Shown here one piece after another: positions 16,908 to 27,100 of a stretch of 64,000 bases of DNA. Both the position numbers and the translations under genes were made by a program. The stretch lies in the NCBI RefSeq assembly GCF_003060825.1, contig NZ_CP028922.1, positions 3,455,001 through 3,519,000 of the forward strand. The letters are read 5' to 3'. The notes beneath the pieces are model-generated. The model searched no databases. It saw only the letters and a program-made list of their open reading frames with translations, and was not told the DNA's origin. Origin of the DNA: Paenibacillus sp. CAA11. GTDB taxonomy: Bacteria; Bacillota; Bacilli; Paenibacillales; Paenibacillaceae. How positions within the stretch are numbered: the stretch's first letter is position 1; each line of letters begins with the position of its first letter.

Positions 16908-18521
16908 CTATTTCAACCGGAAAGTTCGGTTCCCCATTCGGCTGACCAGTACAACAGCTAGAGTAAGGTAGATAAGTGCAGCCGCGCATACGATCAGGGC
17001 AAACCAGCCTGGGGCTGCGTTAATCCTTAAGGAGATAATGCAGAGGATCGACAAAGCCCAGTTCACAATAAACATGAAAGGATTCTTCATATTGAACTCG
17101 GTCGTATAGGGCTGGAATATATAATAAACAAATAGATGGTGTACGCTGTAGAACACAGCTAGTCCAAGCGGCACCAACACTGCAGCTGCCATCTCGATGC
17201 CCGTCCATTCGGCGCCTGCCAGGATGAGGAGAACCGTAAGCGCTAAGCTAATAGCTGCTCCGGGAATCAGATTCAGGAGGATGATGCGGATAAGCCGCAG
17301 GCGGAAATTTTGCATTAACGCAGCCCGTTCACGGTAGAAGCCATAATGCAGCAGCTGCATGTCACAATTATAGAACATAGCCTTGCACACCTTTTCCCCG
17401 ATCGATAGAAAGAACATGATGAAGACCAGTCCAGGCAGGCTGTTATGCAGAGCTGTGAACCGACTCCCAGCAAGGTCCGGCTGAATGAAGGTAAAGATAA
17501 GACCTGCCGCGAAGAGCGCGCCAATAATACGCAGTCTTGCGTAAAGGGGTCGAATGATGGTCCGGCTGTGTCTTTGAAAAAAAGCCGCGTTAAGCAGATG
17601 ATATCCGGATTTGTTCCTAAGACTCCCATGTGCCCTTTTACTGGCTGAGAAGTCCTCTTCCTTCGTCTCTACATCCGCCTTCTGCGCATCCTTCATCATC
17701 TGACCCAGATTCAGCAGTGGCTCATCCTTCTGAGTGATTGCATAAACTGCAGCCCGGTAACGGGGATAGCGAGCCAAATACCAGATGCCCCATAGGCCAG
17801 CAGCGGTGAAGATGAGAGCAACAGGCAGGCTCAGGAACAGCCGGACAGACAAGACTGGCATCTCCAGCAGCAGCGGAAGATAAGCCAGCGCCGCCCCCGC
17901 GAAGATTCCCAGCCAGATGACAGCGTTATTTTTAATTAAGATAATCCCCTTCTTGTCAAAAACCCACAAATGCAGTGCCTCTGACGCCACTCTCCAAAGC
18001 ACCATGAAGAGCGTGAGGAGTACACCCTGCCATACCGGGGCCCCCGTCAGGCCGAACAACACCGTAACTACTGGCAGGAAATAGACCAAGAAGGATACGT
18101 AACGAGAACTCATCAAGGCATGCATATACCGGTCGGCCGGCAGCCTCATGAGCCTTACCGCAACATACTTTTCCCGCTTCGGGTACAGAATTTGTGAGTT
18201 GCTCATGGCCCCCGCGAGAAAGCTCAGCATCACAAACATATGGAGGAACAAATTTTGCTGCTCTAACTGACTTAATCCTTCACTCATATAGACAGCAGGA
18301 TAATAGATGAGTAACCCGACATAAAGCAGCTTGTTCAGGAACCCCCACAGAATGGTGAGGATTAGGGCGACTACAGCTGCAAAGCGTTTGACCCCAAGAT
18401 TGGCGTACGCCCTATCCTTGATTTGCTTGCCGATCAATGGAAGCCTCTGAAGATAATAAATCAGGGCATTCGCGACCGAAGAAACCTTGATTCTCAGAGA
18501 CGTATTAAGGGTTCGGAGCAT
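16908..18521 (-). CDS. ABC transporter permease, exporter type
   Basis: A 537-residue protein with about 10-12 hydrophobic segments and a hydrophilic insert around residues 275-310 (MMKDAQKADVETKEEDF). The N-terminus overlaps the end of the ATPase gene by 17 bases, so the two are translationally coupled and form one transporter. The size and layout resemble the two-component EcsB/YthQ-like permeases of Bacillota. No substrate can be inferred. Confidence 0.8.
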   Translation of the reverse strand: MLRTLNTSLRIKVSSVANALIYYLQRLPLIGKQIKDRAYANLGVKRFAAVVALILTILWGFLNKLLYVGLLIYYPAVYMSEGLSQLEQQNLFLHMFVMLSFLAGAMSNSQILYPKREKYVAVRLMRLPADRYMHALMSSRYVSFLVYFLPVVTVLFGLTGAPVWQGVLLTLFMVLWRVASEALHLWVFDKKGIILIKNNAVIWLGIFAGAALAYLPLLLEMPVLSVRLFLSLPVALIFTAAGLWGIWYLARYPRYRAAVYAITQKDEPLLNLGQMMKDAQKADVETKEEDFSASKRAHGSLRNKSGYHLLNAAFFQRHSRTIIRPLYARLRIIGALFAAGLIFTFIQPDLAGSRFTALHNSLPGLVFIMFFLSIGEKVCKAMFYNCDMQLLHYGFYRERAALMQNFRLRLIRIILLNLIPGAAISLALTVLLILAGAEWTGIEMAAAVLVPLGLAVFYSVHHLFVYYIFQPYTTEFNMKNPFMFIVNWALSILCIISLRINAAPGWFALIVCAAALIYLTLAVVLVSRMGNRTFRLK

Positions 18522-19221
18522 GGTCTTCCTCCTTCAGCAGCTGGATGACACTCTCCTCAAATTCAGGACTGTGAAGCAAATGGGCTGGAACGGCATCCAG
18601 CTTCCCGTTATGTAAGACGACCAATTCATCGCATAGGTCTGAAGCAAGCTGTAAGATATGGGTGGAGAAGATAATAATATGCTCCTGCTTCATTTCGCGC
18701 AGCAATTTCTTCATTTCCAGAGCTACCACAACATCAAACGAGGTTAGAGGCTCATCCAGCAAAATCAGCGGCGGCCGGGTAATCATATAGCACAGCATTT
18801 GGATTTTATTCTTCATACCGTGGGAATAGCCCTTGATCAGCCGGTGCCGGTCCTCTTCCTCAATCTTAATCAAGCTCATATAGTCATCAATCGATCGGTC
18901 ACCTTGAATATGATCATGATTGGCATCCATGAAAAATTTGAGGAATTCATACCCGGTCAGAAACTCCGGCAGAATCGGAAGCGAGTGCACATAGCCAACA
19001 TGCTCCTCGCGCAGCACTTTAGACACATCACCCTCTACAAGCCGCGCGGCCCCCGCATCCGCAGCCAAATCGCCGCTAAGACAGTTGAACAAGGTGGTCT
19101 TCCCGGCACCATTGCGGCCTAGAAGGCCATAAATTTTGCCTTGTTCAAAACTATAATCAATGTTCTCCAAGACTCGCTTATCTCCAAAGCTCTTACGGAT
19201 ATTTTCCAAGATCAATTGCAT
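18505..19221 (-). CDS. ABC transporter ATP-binding protein
   Basis: A 238-residue ATPase: Walker A LLGRNGAGKTTLFNCLSG, Q-loop region GYVHSLPILPEFLTGYEFL, a modified signature YSHGMKNKIQMLCYMI, Walker B LILLDEPLTSFDV and switch FSTHILQLASDLCDELVVL. The signature GYSHGMKNK is typical of drug or peptide exporter ATPases of the BcrA/EcsA group. It is the first gene of a two-gene transporter, followed by the truncated phosphatase. Confidence 0.92.
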   Translation of the reverse strand: MQLILENIRKSFGDKRVLENIDYSFEQGKIYGLLGRNGAGKTTLFNCLSGDLAADAGAARLVEGDVSKVLREEHVGYVHSLPILPEFLTGYEFLKFFMDANHDHIQGDRSIDDYMSLIKIEEEDRHRLIKGYSHGMKNKIQMLCYMITRPPLILLDEPLTSFDVVVALEMKKLLREMKQEHIIIFSTHILQLASDLCDELVVLHNGKLDAVPAHLLHSPEFEESVIQLLKEEDHAPNP

Positions 19222-19338
19222 ATTTCCATTCCTCCCTCCTTAACCAAATAACAGACATATACACTCCATCATACGGCCTAAACTTGAATCCGTTGCATGA
19301 ACAGCAGCTCCCCTTATCTGTAAAGCGCTCCCATCCCC

Positions 19339-20232
19339 CTAATCATTATTCATAAAGGTTCTATGATAGGCGTTGCGGAACTGCTTCGGCGTCATGTTCT
19401 CGTATCTTCTAAATAACCTCATAAAATATTTCTCATCTGAAAATCCAACCTCTGCAGCAATCTCCTTAATGGTCAGCGTAGTTCTGGACAACAGCTCCTT
19501 CGCTTTGCCAATACGGACGCTATGGATATACTCCAGCGGATTCTTAGAGGTATGCTGCTTGAACAGCCGGGTCAGATAATCCTTGTTATAGCTGAATCTG
19601 CAGGCGATTTCGCTGACGGTTAAGGGCTCCGCGGCATGAATGCGTGTCCACTCCAGAATTTTGGCAAATTGAATATCGCCCTTAGCCCCTCCCCCTCTTA
19701 AGCTGTAGCTGCTTAGAATCTGCTCGGAAATCTCAATCAACAGGGACGTAAACGGATAATTCACACTGTGGTAAGTCAAATAATTCGAATTGGCAATATG
19801 GAGGATTTGATTGATCAGCACACTGATCCGGTCATTGGCCCCGAGATGCATAAATTTAGGGATATACAGGTGGCGTATAGAGCAGCTGCGCGGAAGTGCC
19901 TTGTGAATAAGGGCCGCTTCACGCTTCATCTCTTCCTGGGTCAGCACGGTAAACTCTTCGGGCAAATCAAAATGGAACCAATAGAAGGACACCCCCGGAG
20001 TGGATGCCTGGTATCCGGCATGCCTGCGCCCTGGGGATAGCAGCAGGAGATCGCCGGGACCCACCTCATACTTATTCTCTTCTTCCTGAATATAGACGAT
20101 CCCGTTAACGCCAAGGATCAACTCATAGCTGTCCATCACCCGGTCTGCATGGCTCCAGGCTGCTTCGGACAGGAACTCCCCAGCCGACGTAAATGGAATA
20201 GGCCAGTCCACATTAACCTTTATAAATGACAT
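19339..20232 (-). CDS. AraC family regulator, probable activator of the GH127 gene
   Basis: N-terminal cupin (YELILGVNGIVYIQEE, GPGDLLLLSPGRRHAGYQ) and C-terminal double HTH (EIACRFSYNKDYLTRLFKQH; IKEIAAEVGFSDEKYFMRLF) with the family-closing YENMTPKQFRNAYH. Length 297. It is divergent from the GH127 beta-L-arabinofuranosidase with a 145-base shared promoter region, the usual regulator-target arrangement. The ligand is probably an arabinose-containing sugar, by inference. Confidence 0.9.
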   Translation of the reverse strand: MSFIKVNVDWPIPFTSAGEFLSEAAWSHADRVMDSYELILGVNGIVYIQEEENKYEVGPGDLLLLSPGRRHAGYQASTPGVSFYWFHFDLPEEFTVLTQEEMKREAALIHKALPRSCSIRHLYIPKFMHLGANDRISVLINQILHIANSNYLTYHSVNYPFTSLLIEISEQILSSYSLRGGGAKGDIQFAKILEWTRIHAAEPLTVSEIACRFSYNKDYLTRLFKQHTSKNPLEYIHSVRIGKAKELLSRTTLTIKEIAAEVGFSDEKYFMRLFRRYENMTPKQFRNAYHRTFMNND

Positions 20233-20377
20233 CCTAGCTTCGCTCCCAACAAGTCGGATTCATCCACCTTTTGTACGGATAGGCTACCGACAAATCCAAC
20301 TTTGAATGTTAACTTAAGGATAAAATATACACCTGCCATCTCAACTGTGGCAAGGGACTAAAGGAGAGAAAATAGAA

Positions 20378-22627
20378 ATGGCCGCACAAGCTTTTGACTT
20401 AAGTAAAGTCCGAATTCACTCAGGGCCTCTGAAGCATGCCATGGAACTAAATGGCGCCTATCTGCTGAAGCTGATCCCGGACCGCCTGCTGTCCCGGTTC
20501 AGAGAATACGCCGGGCTAACTCCCAAAGCCCCTCATTATGAGGGCTGGGAAGCGATGGGGATCAGCGGACATACGCTGGGACACTATTTATCAGGCTGTT
20601 CCTTGATGTATGCCTCCACGGGTGAACCCGCCTTTTTGGAGCGAGTGAACTATATCGTGGATGAGCTAGAGCTCTGTCAGCGCGCTCATGGAAACGGATT
20701 CATTTCCGGCATTCCCCGCGGCAAGGAGCTGTTTGAAGAGGTCAAGACCGGCGATATTCGCTCCCAGGGCTTTGACCTGAATGGCGGATGGGTGCCGCTG
20801 TACACGATGCACAAGCTGTTCGCCGGCCTGCGGGATGCCTACCGCCTTGCTGACAACAAGAAGGCGCTGGAGCTTGAGGTTCGATTAGGGGAATGGCTGG
20901 AGGATGTATTCGCGAACTTGAGCGACGAACAGGTACAACAGGTGCTGCACTGCGAATTCGGCGGAATGAATGAAGTCCTGACCGACCTGGCCAGCGATTC
21001 AGGCCAGCCCAAGTTCCTTAAGCTCGCAGAGAAATTTTATCATGGCGAAGTGCTGGACGACCTCGCCGGAGCCCGTGACACCTTATCCGGCCGCCATGCC
21101 AACACCCAGATCCCGAAGATTATCGGGGCAGCAAGACAGTACGAGGTAACCGGCAAAGAGATTTACAGTAATATCTCCCGCTTTTTCTGGGATCGCGTGG
21201 TGCACCACCATTCCTATGTCATCGGCGGCAACAGCTACAATGAGCATTTCGGCGACCCCGGGCATTTGAATGACCGGCTGGGTGAAGGCACCTGTGAGAC
21301 CTGTAATACCTATAATATGCTTAAACTAACACGCCATATGTTTGCTTGGGATGAGCAAGCAGCCTATGCCGATTACTATGAGAGAGCTATGTTTAATCAT
21401 ATTTTGGCCTCCCAGCAGCCGGAGGACGGCAGCGTCTGTTATTTCGTCTCCCTGGAGATGGGCGGGCGCAAGTCGTTCAATTCCCAGTTCGACAGCTTCA
21501 CCTGCTGTGTCGGGACCGGAATGGAGAGCCACGCCATGTATGGGGCGGCCCTATATTTCCATGCTGGGGATACGCTCTATGTCAATCAATATGTATCCTC
21601 CACCTTGGATTGGGAGCAGAAGGGCGTGAAGCTTACCCAAGAGACGACCTTCCCGGCTGATGGCAAAGGGAAACTCACGATTCGGCTGCAGGAACCTGGG
21701 CGCTTCACCCTTAAGCTGAGATGCCCTTACTGGGCAGAGCAAGGCATGAGCATCCGAGTCAATGGGCGCCAGCTGGACGGTCCATTCAAGCCTTCCACCT
21801 ATGTCAGCATAGAACGCGAATGGCAGTCCGGCGATGTCGTGGAATACGACATTCCCATGACCGTGCGAACCGAATCTATGCCCGACAATCTGAAACGGAT
21901 CGCCTTCCTGTACGGTCCGCTTGTCCTCGCTGGCGATCTAGGCCCACTAGAATCGGAGAAAATGCATACGAAGACGCTAGCCTCAGTGCTGATTGGAAGC
22001 GCAAACGGGCTGGCTGCGAAGATGACTCCGCTTGCCGGCGCGAAGAACCGCTTCCTCCTGGAAGATGGTGGGGTCGACGGAAACCTAGAGCTGCGCCCGT
22101 TCTATGAGATGTACGACCACCGCTATACGGTCTACTGGGATGTATTCACGCCGGAGGAATGGGCTCATGCCCAAGCCGAATACAAGGCGGCCATTGAGAC
22201 CAATATCCGGCTGGAGCAGCGCACCGTGGACTTCGTCCAACCGGCCGAGATGCAGCCGGAACGGGATCACCAATTCGAAGGAGAACATGTGGGGCTTGGC
22301 TCCATCTATAACCGGAAGTATCGCGATACTTGGCCGAATGGATGGTTCTCCTTCGTTATGAAAGTTCTGCCTGATGAGCCGGCAGAGCTTGCGGTTACGT
22401 ACTTGGTCGGAGGTACCCCGCTGGATGGATTTGATCTTACCGCAAGCGGACTGCCACTTGGCCCAGGAAAGCTAGAATCCAAAGAGATCGGTAAGTTCGA
22501 GACGTATATTTATGAGCTTCCCCTTCAGGTCACAGAGGGGCGATCGGAGGTAACCATCAAATTCGCCGCCCTTCCTGGCCGCAAGGTAGCCAGAGTTGCC
22601 GGCTTGCGGATTGTGCGCAAGGATTGA
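20378..22627 (+). CDS. GH127 beta-L-arabinofuranosidase (DUF1680 family)
   Basis: The 749-residue protein has no signal peptide, so it acts inside the cell on imported arabino-oligosaccharides, such as those of hydroxyproline-rich plant glycoproteins. The GH127 barrel is clear: YEGWEAMGISGHTLGHYLSG, RSQGFDLNGGWVPLYTMHK, CEFGGMNEVLTDLA and LSGRHANTQIPKIIGA. In the known enzyme HypBA1 a Glu and three Cys bind zinc, and one Cys is the nucleophile. Here these correspond to Glu307-Thr-Cys309 (GTCETCNTYNM) and Cys376-Cys377 (SFTCCVGTGMESH), all intact. A beta-sandwich C-terminus follows. ATG 20378 has AAGGAG about 11 bases upstream. It is divergent from an AraC gene and ends in a terminator. Confidence 0.93.
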   Translation: MAAQAFDLSKVRIHSGPLKHAMELNGAYLLKLIPDRLLSRFREYAGLTPKAPHYEGWEAMGISGHTLGHYLSGCSLMYASTGEPAFLERVNYIVDELELCQRAHGNGFISGIPRGKELFEEVKTGDIRSQGFDLNGGWVPLYTMHKLFAGLRDAYRLADNKKALELEVRLGEWLEDVFANLSDEQVQQVLHCEFGGMNEVLTDLASDSGQPKFLKLAEKFYHGEVLDDLAGARDTLSGRHANTQIPKIIGAARQYEVTGKEIYSNISRFFWDRVVHHHSYVIGGNSYNEHFGDPGHLNDRLGEGTCETCNTYNMLKLTRHMFAWDEQAAYADYYERAMFNHILASQQPEDGSVCYFVSLEMGGRKSFNSQFDSFTCCVGTGMESHAMYGAALYFHAGDTLYVNQYVSSTLDWEQKGVKLTQETTFPADGKGKLTIRLQEPGRFTLKLRCPYWAEQGMSIRVNGRQLDGPFKPSTYVSIEREWQSGDVVEYDIPMTVRTESMPDNLKRIAFLYGPLVLAGDLGPLESEKMHTKTLASVLIGSANGLAAKMTPLAGAKNRFLLEDGGVDGNLELRPFYEMYDHRYTVYWDVFTPEEWAHAQAEYKAAIETNIRLEQRTVDFVQPAEMQPERDHQFEGEHVGLGSIYNRKYRDTWPNGWFSFVMKVLPDEPAELAVTYLVGGTPLDGFDLTASGLPLGPGKLESKEIGKFETYIYELPLQVTEGRSEVTIKFAALPGRKVARVAGLRIVRKD

Positions 22628-22634
22628 TTCTTAA

Positions 22635-22662
22635 GGGAGGCTTACCCGGTAAGCCTCCTTGT
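22635..22662 (+). terminator. Terminator after the GH127 gene
   Basis: GGAGGCTTACC (22636-22646) and GGTAAGCCTCC (22648-22658) form a perfect 11-base stem with a minimal loop, followed by TTGTTT. Confidence 0.88.
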
Positions 22663-22682
22663 TTCCCCTTATATACACAGAA

Positions 22683-22829
22683 TCATGCGCCTCCCTGATC
22701 TAACTCCAGAACCAGTGCCTTCAGCACCCGGTAGATTTCCCACGTAGCAGAGAGAAGCAAGCTGCAGAGGGCGTTCCTCATCAGCTTATTCAACTCGGCT
22801 TCCTCTTCGGCCAACTTGTTGGTTGAGAG
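22683..22829 (-). pseudogene. Possible gene remnant in a 540-base gene-free stretch
   Basis: Between 22660 and 23171 there is no convincing gene. On the minus strand about 48 codons stay open here and encode a helical, acidic-then-hydrophobic tail (LAEEEAELNKLMRNAL and ATWEIYRVLKALVLELD). The frame is closed upstream by TAA at 22830-22832 with no start or ribosome binding site. It may be the C-terminus of a lost gene, but chance cannot be excluded. The rest holds an AT-rich palindrome (GCTTGTTTTTT/CAAAAACAAGC near 22919-22940) and the leader described next. Confidence 0.25.
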
Positions 22830-23000
22830 TTAGAGCCCGCCCCGTTCCTAACTCAAACTCGCCCCATTGTGTTCTCACTCCTTCCGGAGCAGATGATCTA
22901 TTGAATACAGTGTAGCCCGCTTGTTTTTTCAAAAACAAGCTTAACTTTCAGTTATTACCCCACCGGATTGGCATTTTTCACACTCTATTCACCAAAAATG

Positions 23001-23117
23001 TAGTCAAATGTTAAATAAGGAGTTATAATACAAATCAGTTCATCGTTAATCTGAATATTCCTTACACAGGTGAAGCACACCTCCGCATATCATCAGGATG
23101 CCGGAGGTGTTTTTTTT
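23001..23117 (+). promoter_or_regulatory. Promoter with short leader ending in a strong terminator (attenuator or small RNA)
   Basis: TAGTCA (23001-23006) and a perfect TATAAT (23024-23029) are 17 bases apart. About 75 bases after the presumed start site, ACACCTCCG pairs with CGGAGGTGT (23077-23110), followed by eight T. No gene ends here, so the terminator belongs to a short transcript of roughly 80 bases. It is either a regulatory leader of the stalk-domain gene, which starts 55 bases later, or an independent small RNA. I recognise no riboswitch class. Confidence 0.55.
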
Positions 23118-23171
23118 GTGTAGAAATTGGCGATGACTATACTACGGAAAACGTTGGGAGAGAAATATGTG

Positions 23172-24098
23172 ATGAAGAAACTACTAGCTTTTCTAACCGC
23201 TGCAGCTATGTTATCTGCTGTTCTAGCCGACTCGGCAGCAGCTGCCGCTTCGATCAAGCGTGTGAGTAAGCCACAGATTCAAGTGCTGCTAGATGGGAAG
23301 AAGATGAGCTTCGCCGATGCCAAGCCTTTCTCCGACAGCAGCAAGAGGGTTCTCGTTCCAATCCGCTTCGTCTCTGAAGCGCTTGGTGCCAAGGTCGACT
23401 GGAACAGTGCAAAGTCTACGGTGAATATCTCAATGAACAAGAAAGAGGTCACTCTGGTTCTGGGACAGTCATCAGCTAAGGTCAATGGAGTAACGATGAA
23501 ATTTGATACCCAAGCGGTCTCAAGCCACTCCCGTATCTTTGTGCCACTGCGATTTGTATCCGAGGCATTAGGGCAGACCGTGAATTGGGATTCCCAGGGG
23601 AGCTGGGTTTGGATTGGGAAGCAGGAAGTGCCGAAGATTGAGGATGTTAGCGAGTTGAAGGACTTGGGAGAGTATAAGAAGTATTTTAGTGGGGACTACG
23701 GTAGGAGTTTAATTAGTTATGGGAAAGATAGTAAATTCAAATCAATAAGAATTATATCTGCAGCTCAATTACCCGTAAAAATTCTCGATCATACAATTTA
23801 TGACATTTGGACTGTATCTGATGGGGATAATATTGGTCTACAAATTAGATATAAAGGACCAGACTTAGATATGTTCTTTATCTCTTCTAAATTTGAACCT
23901 AAACAAAGATCTGGCTACATAAAAAAAATTTCTGAGGGTTTTAAGATAGCTACATATGAGTTAAAGCATCCTGGAGATGGACTGTTCCACGGGGACAATA
24001 ATTGGAGAACCCTTTCATTAAAGTCAATTGATTATTTTTGCTTTCGATCTTATATCGGAGAAGATAGCGTTCATCTCTTGTTTAACCCTTTTAAATGA
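23172..24098 (+). CDS. Secreted protein with N-terminal copper-amine-oxidase-like stalk domain
   Basis: ATG 23172 is preferred over an in-frame TTG at 23127 because a GGGAGAG site and a proper signal peptide (KKLLAFLTAAAMLSAVLADS) follow it. Residues about 25-150 are two stalk-domain repeats, each ending in the signature VPIRFVSEALGAKVDW and VPLRFVSEALGQTVNW. These domains are common cell-surface modules in Paenibacillus. The last 155 residues are unlike any domain I know and are encoded by distinctly AT-rich DNA (from about 23690), unlike the stalk part. The next gene starts 20 bases downstream, so the two are likely one transcript. Confidence 0.85.
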   Translation: MKKLLAFLTAAAMLSAVLADSAAAAASIKRVSKPQIQVLLDGKKMSFADAKPFSDSSKRVLVPIRFVSEALGAKVDWNSAKSTVNISMNKKEVTLVLGQSSAKVNGVTMKFDTQAVSSHSRIFVPLRFVSEALGQTVNWDSQGSWVWIGKQEVPKIEDVSELKDLGEYKKYFSGDYGRSLISYGKDSKFKSIRIISAAQLPVKILDHTIYDIWTVSDGDNIGLQIRYKGPDLDMFFISSKFEPKQRSGYIKKISEGFKIATYELKHPGDGLFHGDNNWRTLSLKSIDYFCFRSYIGEDSVHLLFNPFK

Positions 24099-24118
24099 TT
24101 CATTACAGGAGAATCAAT

Positions 24119-27100
24119 ATGAAATTCAAAGCACTAATTTATTTTATTTTGTTATTATTTTTAATTTTACTTATTACACCGAGTACAAAAGTATTTAGTG
24201 CAATACAAGGACCTAACACACTAATAACAACTAAGAGTGCCCAAAATGAAAATGTGTACTACACTGTTGCACTCTTTTATGTTGATGTATGGACAGATTC
24301 TTCAAATAATTATATTGCCGACCCCTTTTCTGGTGAGATTTTAAGAAGGGGACAATATCTTGATCGAATGCATTACGATTGGATCTATGAATTTAACTTC
24401 CCTGGTAGAAAAATCAAAGATATTTCAGCTAGCGAATTTGAGAATAGTGTGCAAGGTGAAACCGACTTATGGGTAGATACAATGTTTTCCACTTCAAGGT
24501 TTGGTAAACACTTTACCGATTATGAAGAAAACCTTGGAAAAACTAATAAAGTTTATGTAATTAATAAGATTGGAAAAGGTACACCATCTGGACAAATTAC
24601 TCTAAATCAAACAGCAACCTTATCAGGAACTCCGAAAAGTCTCCCAAGAGACGGACTTGCAAAAAACGTATATGGCTTCGAATATTACTTCCCAATCCTT
24701 ATCCGCATCGAACTCGAACCCCTCTCCGGCAAAGCCGAAATCAGACACTTCACCAAAGACGGAAAGAGTCTTGACGGTGTGGATGGATTTAAGAATTACG
24801 AAGAGAAGCTGGAATTGAAGAAACCGTATACTCCTAAGCACACTCCTGAGCCAGCGAATTATAAGTATATTGGCTATAAGAAGAGCACGGTTAGCTTACC
24901 CTCCGGTGGTGAACGGCAAGAGGGCGAACCCCCGGCCATAAGTGAGTACGAAGGAGATTTCCCTGTTTACTACATAAATTATTACTATGAGAAAATCGGT
25001 CAGCAGTGCAAGCCTGGAGAACCGTCTTGCGGAGGAGAAGCTCCCCCACCTGATGTTAACTGCACCGAGCAAACCGGGCAGATTCTAAGCGGAGATATCT
25101 CCGATCCTGCAGCTAGTGCTGTCATAAGAGCAGATAGGCGTGGAAGCGAGCAGTTTAATGTGCTTGACGGAATTCCTACCTCCGAAAGCCTATACGGAAA
25201 TGTATCGGCCAAGAATTACTTATATCGGGATAAGTTCGTCCAGAAGGTTGGAAGATGCACCTATACGGTTCCTGTGACCAAGACCTACAACCTGGAATGG
25301 ACCGAGACGGAGGATGGCCCCCCTGATGCGAAGGGAAAGCCTACGAAAGTAGAGGTTCCCAAGACCGATTCAAAGACTGTAACCAAAACCTACACCGTGG
25401 AGCGATCTTATGCTTATTGGAAGATTGAAAATTTAGAGGTCTACCGAATTCGGGAAGCCGAGCTTCAGAATTATGCCTTTGCGAACAGCAGCATTCAAAT
25501 ACTTCCAAGCGGATATCTTCCTCCAGACTACGAGTTCTCCACTGGTGGCGGCTATACACCGGCGCCGAGTAAAGAGGTGACGCTTCCCTCCGAGAAGGCA
25601 GGCAAAAATGTGCCTGACCAAGACTTCAAGAGTGATGCGGAGAAGGCCATTGCGAAGATAAAGGTGCGCAGCGACTATTTGAAATTCAATGGCAGCCTGA
25701 TTATGGATAATAGGGAAACAGAGGAGAACGCCCCGGTCCCTGGCCAAATCCCTGCTCCTGCCGCCATCGGCCAGGATATCTTGTACAGCACAGGCCATGT
25801 CATTCCGAGCACGAAAGTGAACAAGAAGGACCAGCCCAGCAGCGGAACCCTGCATTACAGTCTGATGAATGCAAGCATAGGCGGAGGCTCTGACCGAAGC
25901 TACCCGATTCAGGGCATCAACCCTGTCACTGTTCATACGCCAGTGGTGATGTATGCTTCCGTCTCTGACGACCAGGCTCATAACCAGAAAACAACCCCCA
26001 CTGCGGGAAGGTCCGCTGTGATTCTGGATCGTCCGTTTACGGTTACTCTGCCCACTGCCGGGCAGCATGTTCAATATACCGGGTACGGTTACCGTGATTA
26101 TGCGAAATATACTCGAACCAAACAGGTACAATTTCCGTTCGACGTATATACGGATTCCAGAGATAAGTACATCCCCAAGAATACTTGGATCGATGTCCCG
26201 GTCGGGCAAACTCAGGTTAGCTTCTTCCTCCCCGTCTGGGTAGACGAAGGCTATTACGATGTCCGGTTCCGCAGCATCGTGGAGAACGCGCCTTTTGACT
26301 ATTCCGAGCAGCTCCTTGCCAACACTGCGCTGGTTCATCATGCCGCGGGAGATAGCATTCCGGTAGAAGTCATTGGGCGGCTGTATGATTTTCATGTGAC
26401 AGACATCGCAGATTATCTATGGGAGCCGGTGTTCCGCTTACAGAAGGGCAGCAGCATGCCCACAGGCCATTCCTATTGGGTAGGACAATCGGGCATTGAT
26501 GGCGCCTTAAGAGGGAATGACAGCCTGTTTACCCTTCCCATTCATCCTGGGAGCCACCCGGATACCGGTTATCGCAATGTCGCCGTTAAGACCGGATACC
26601 ATTTTAAATTTGATTTTAAAACGAAAGGGAATATGTTTGACTTAGGGGACCAAATTCGGATTACGCCCTCGTTCTTCTTCGTCACCAAAGATGGGCGGAC
26701 AAGAGTTCCGGTAGATCTGTACTATCATGATCCTATACGAAAATTCATCAAGATCGGGTCTCCCGAGGATACGGTCAAGCGCTATGTCCTGCTTGGGGAT
26801 CGGCTGCGAAATGTTCCCGCCGAAGAGTTAACAGATACCGCTCTGTACCGCTACGACCATGATTATACCTTTGGCCAAATCGCTAATCTCAGCCGCAATC
26901 ATTTTGTGTCCAGATATCTTTACCGTGCAGCCAACACCCGCATCCCCATTGGCTCCTTTAGCCTGCTGACGCTTCCCGGAGAAGCCCGAACCCTGATCGG
27001 TCCTAAAACGGGAGTCCCTGCTTCCGTGCAGCCTGACAGGGCCAATGCCGCCATCCAAAAATGGTACGGAGAATACAGTCTGCCGGCCGACGTCTACGCA

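Noticed and set aside
25433-26395. Minus-strand open frame of 320 codons inside the DUF5704-like gene
   Set aside because: It is antisense to a continuous exported protein, and has no ribosome binding site and low-complexity residue use.
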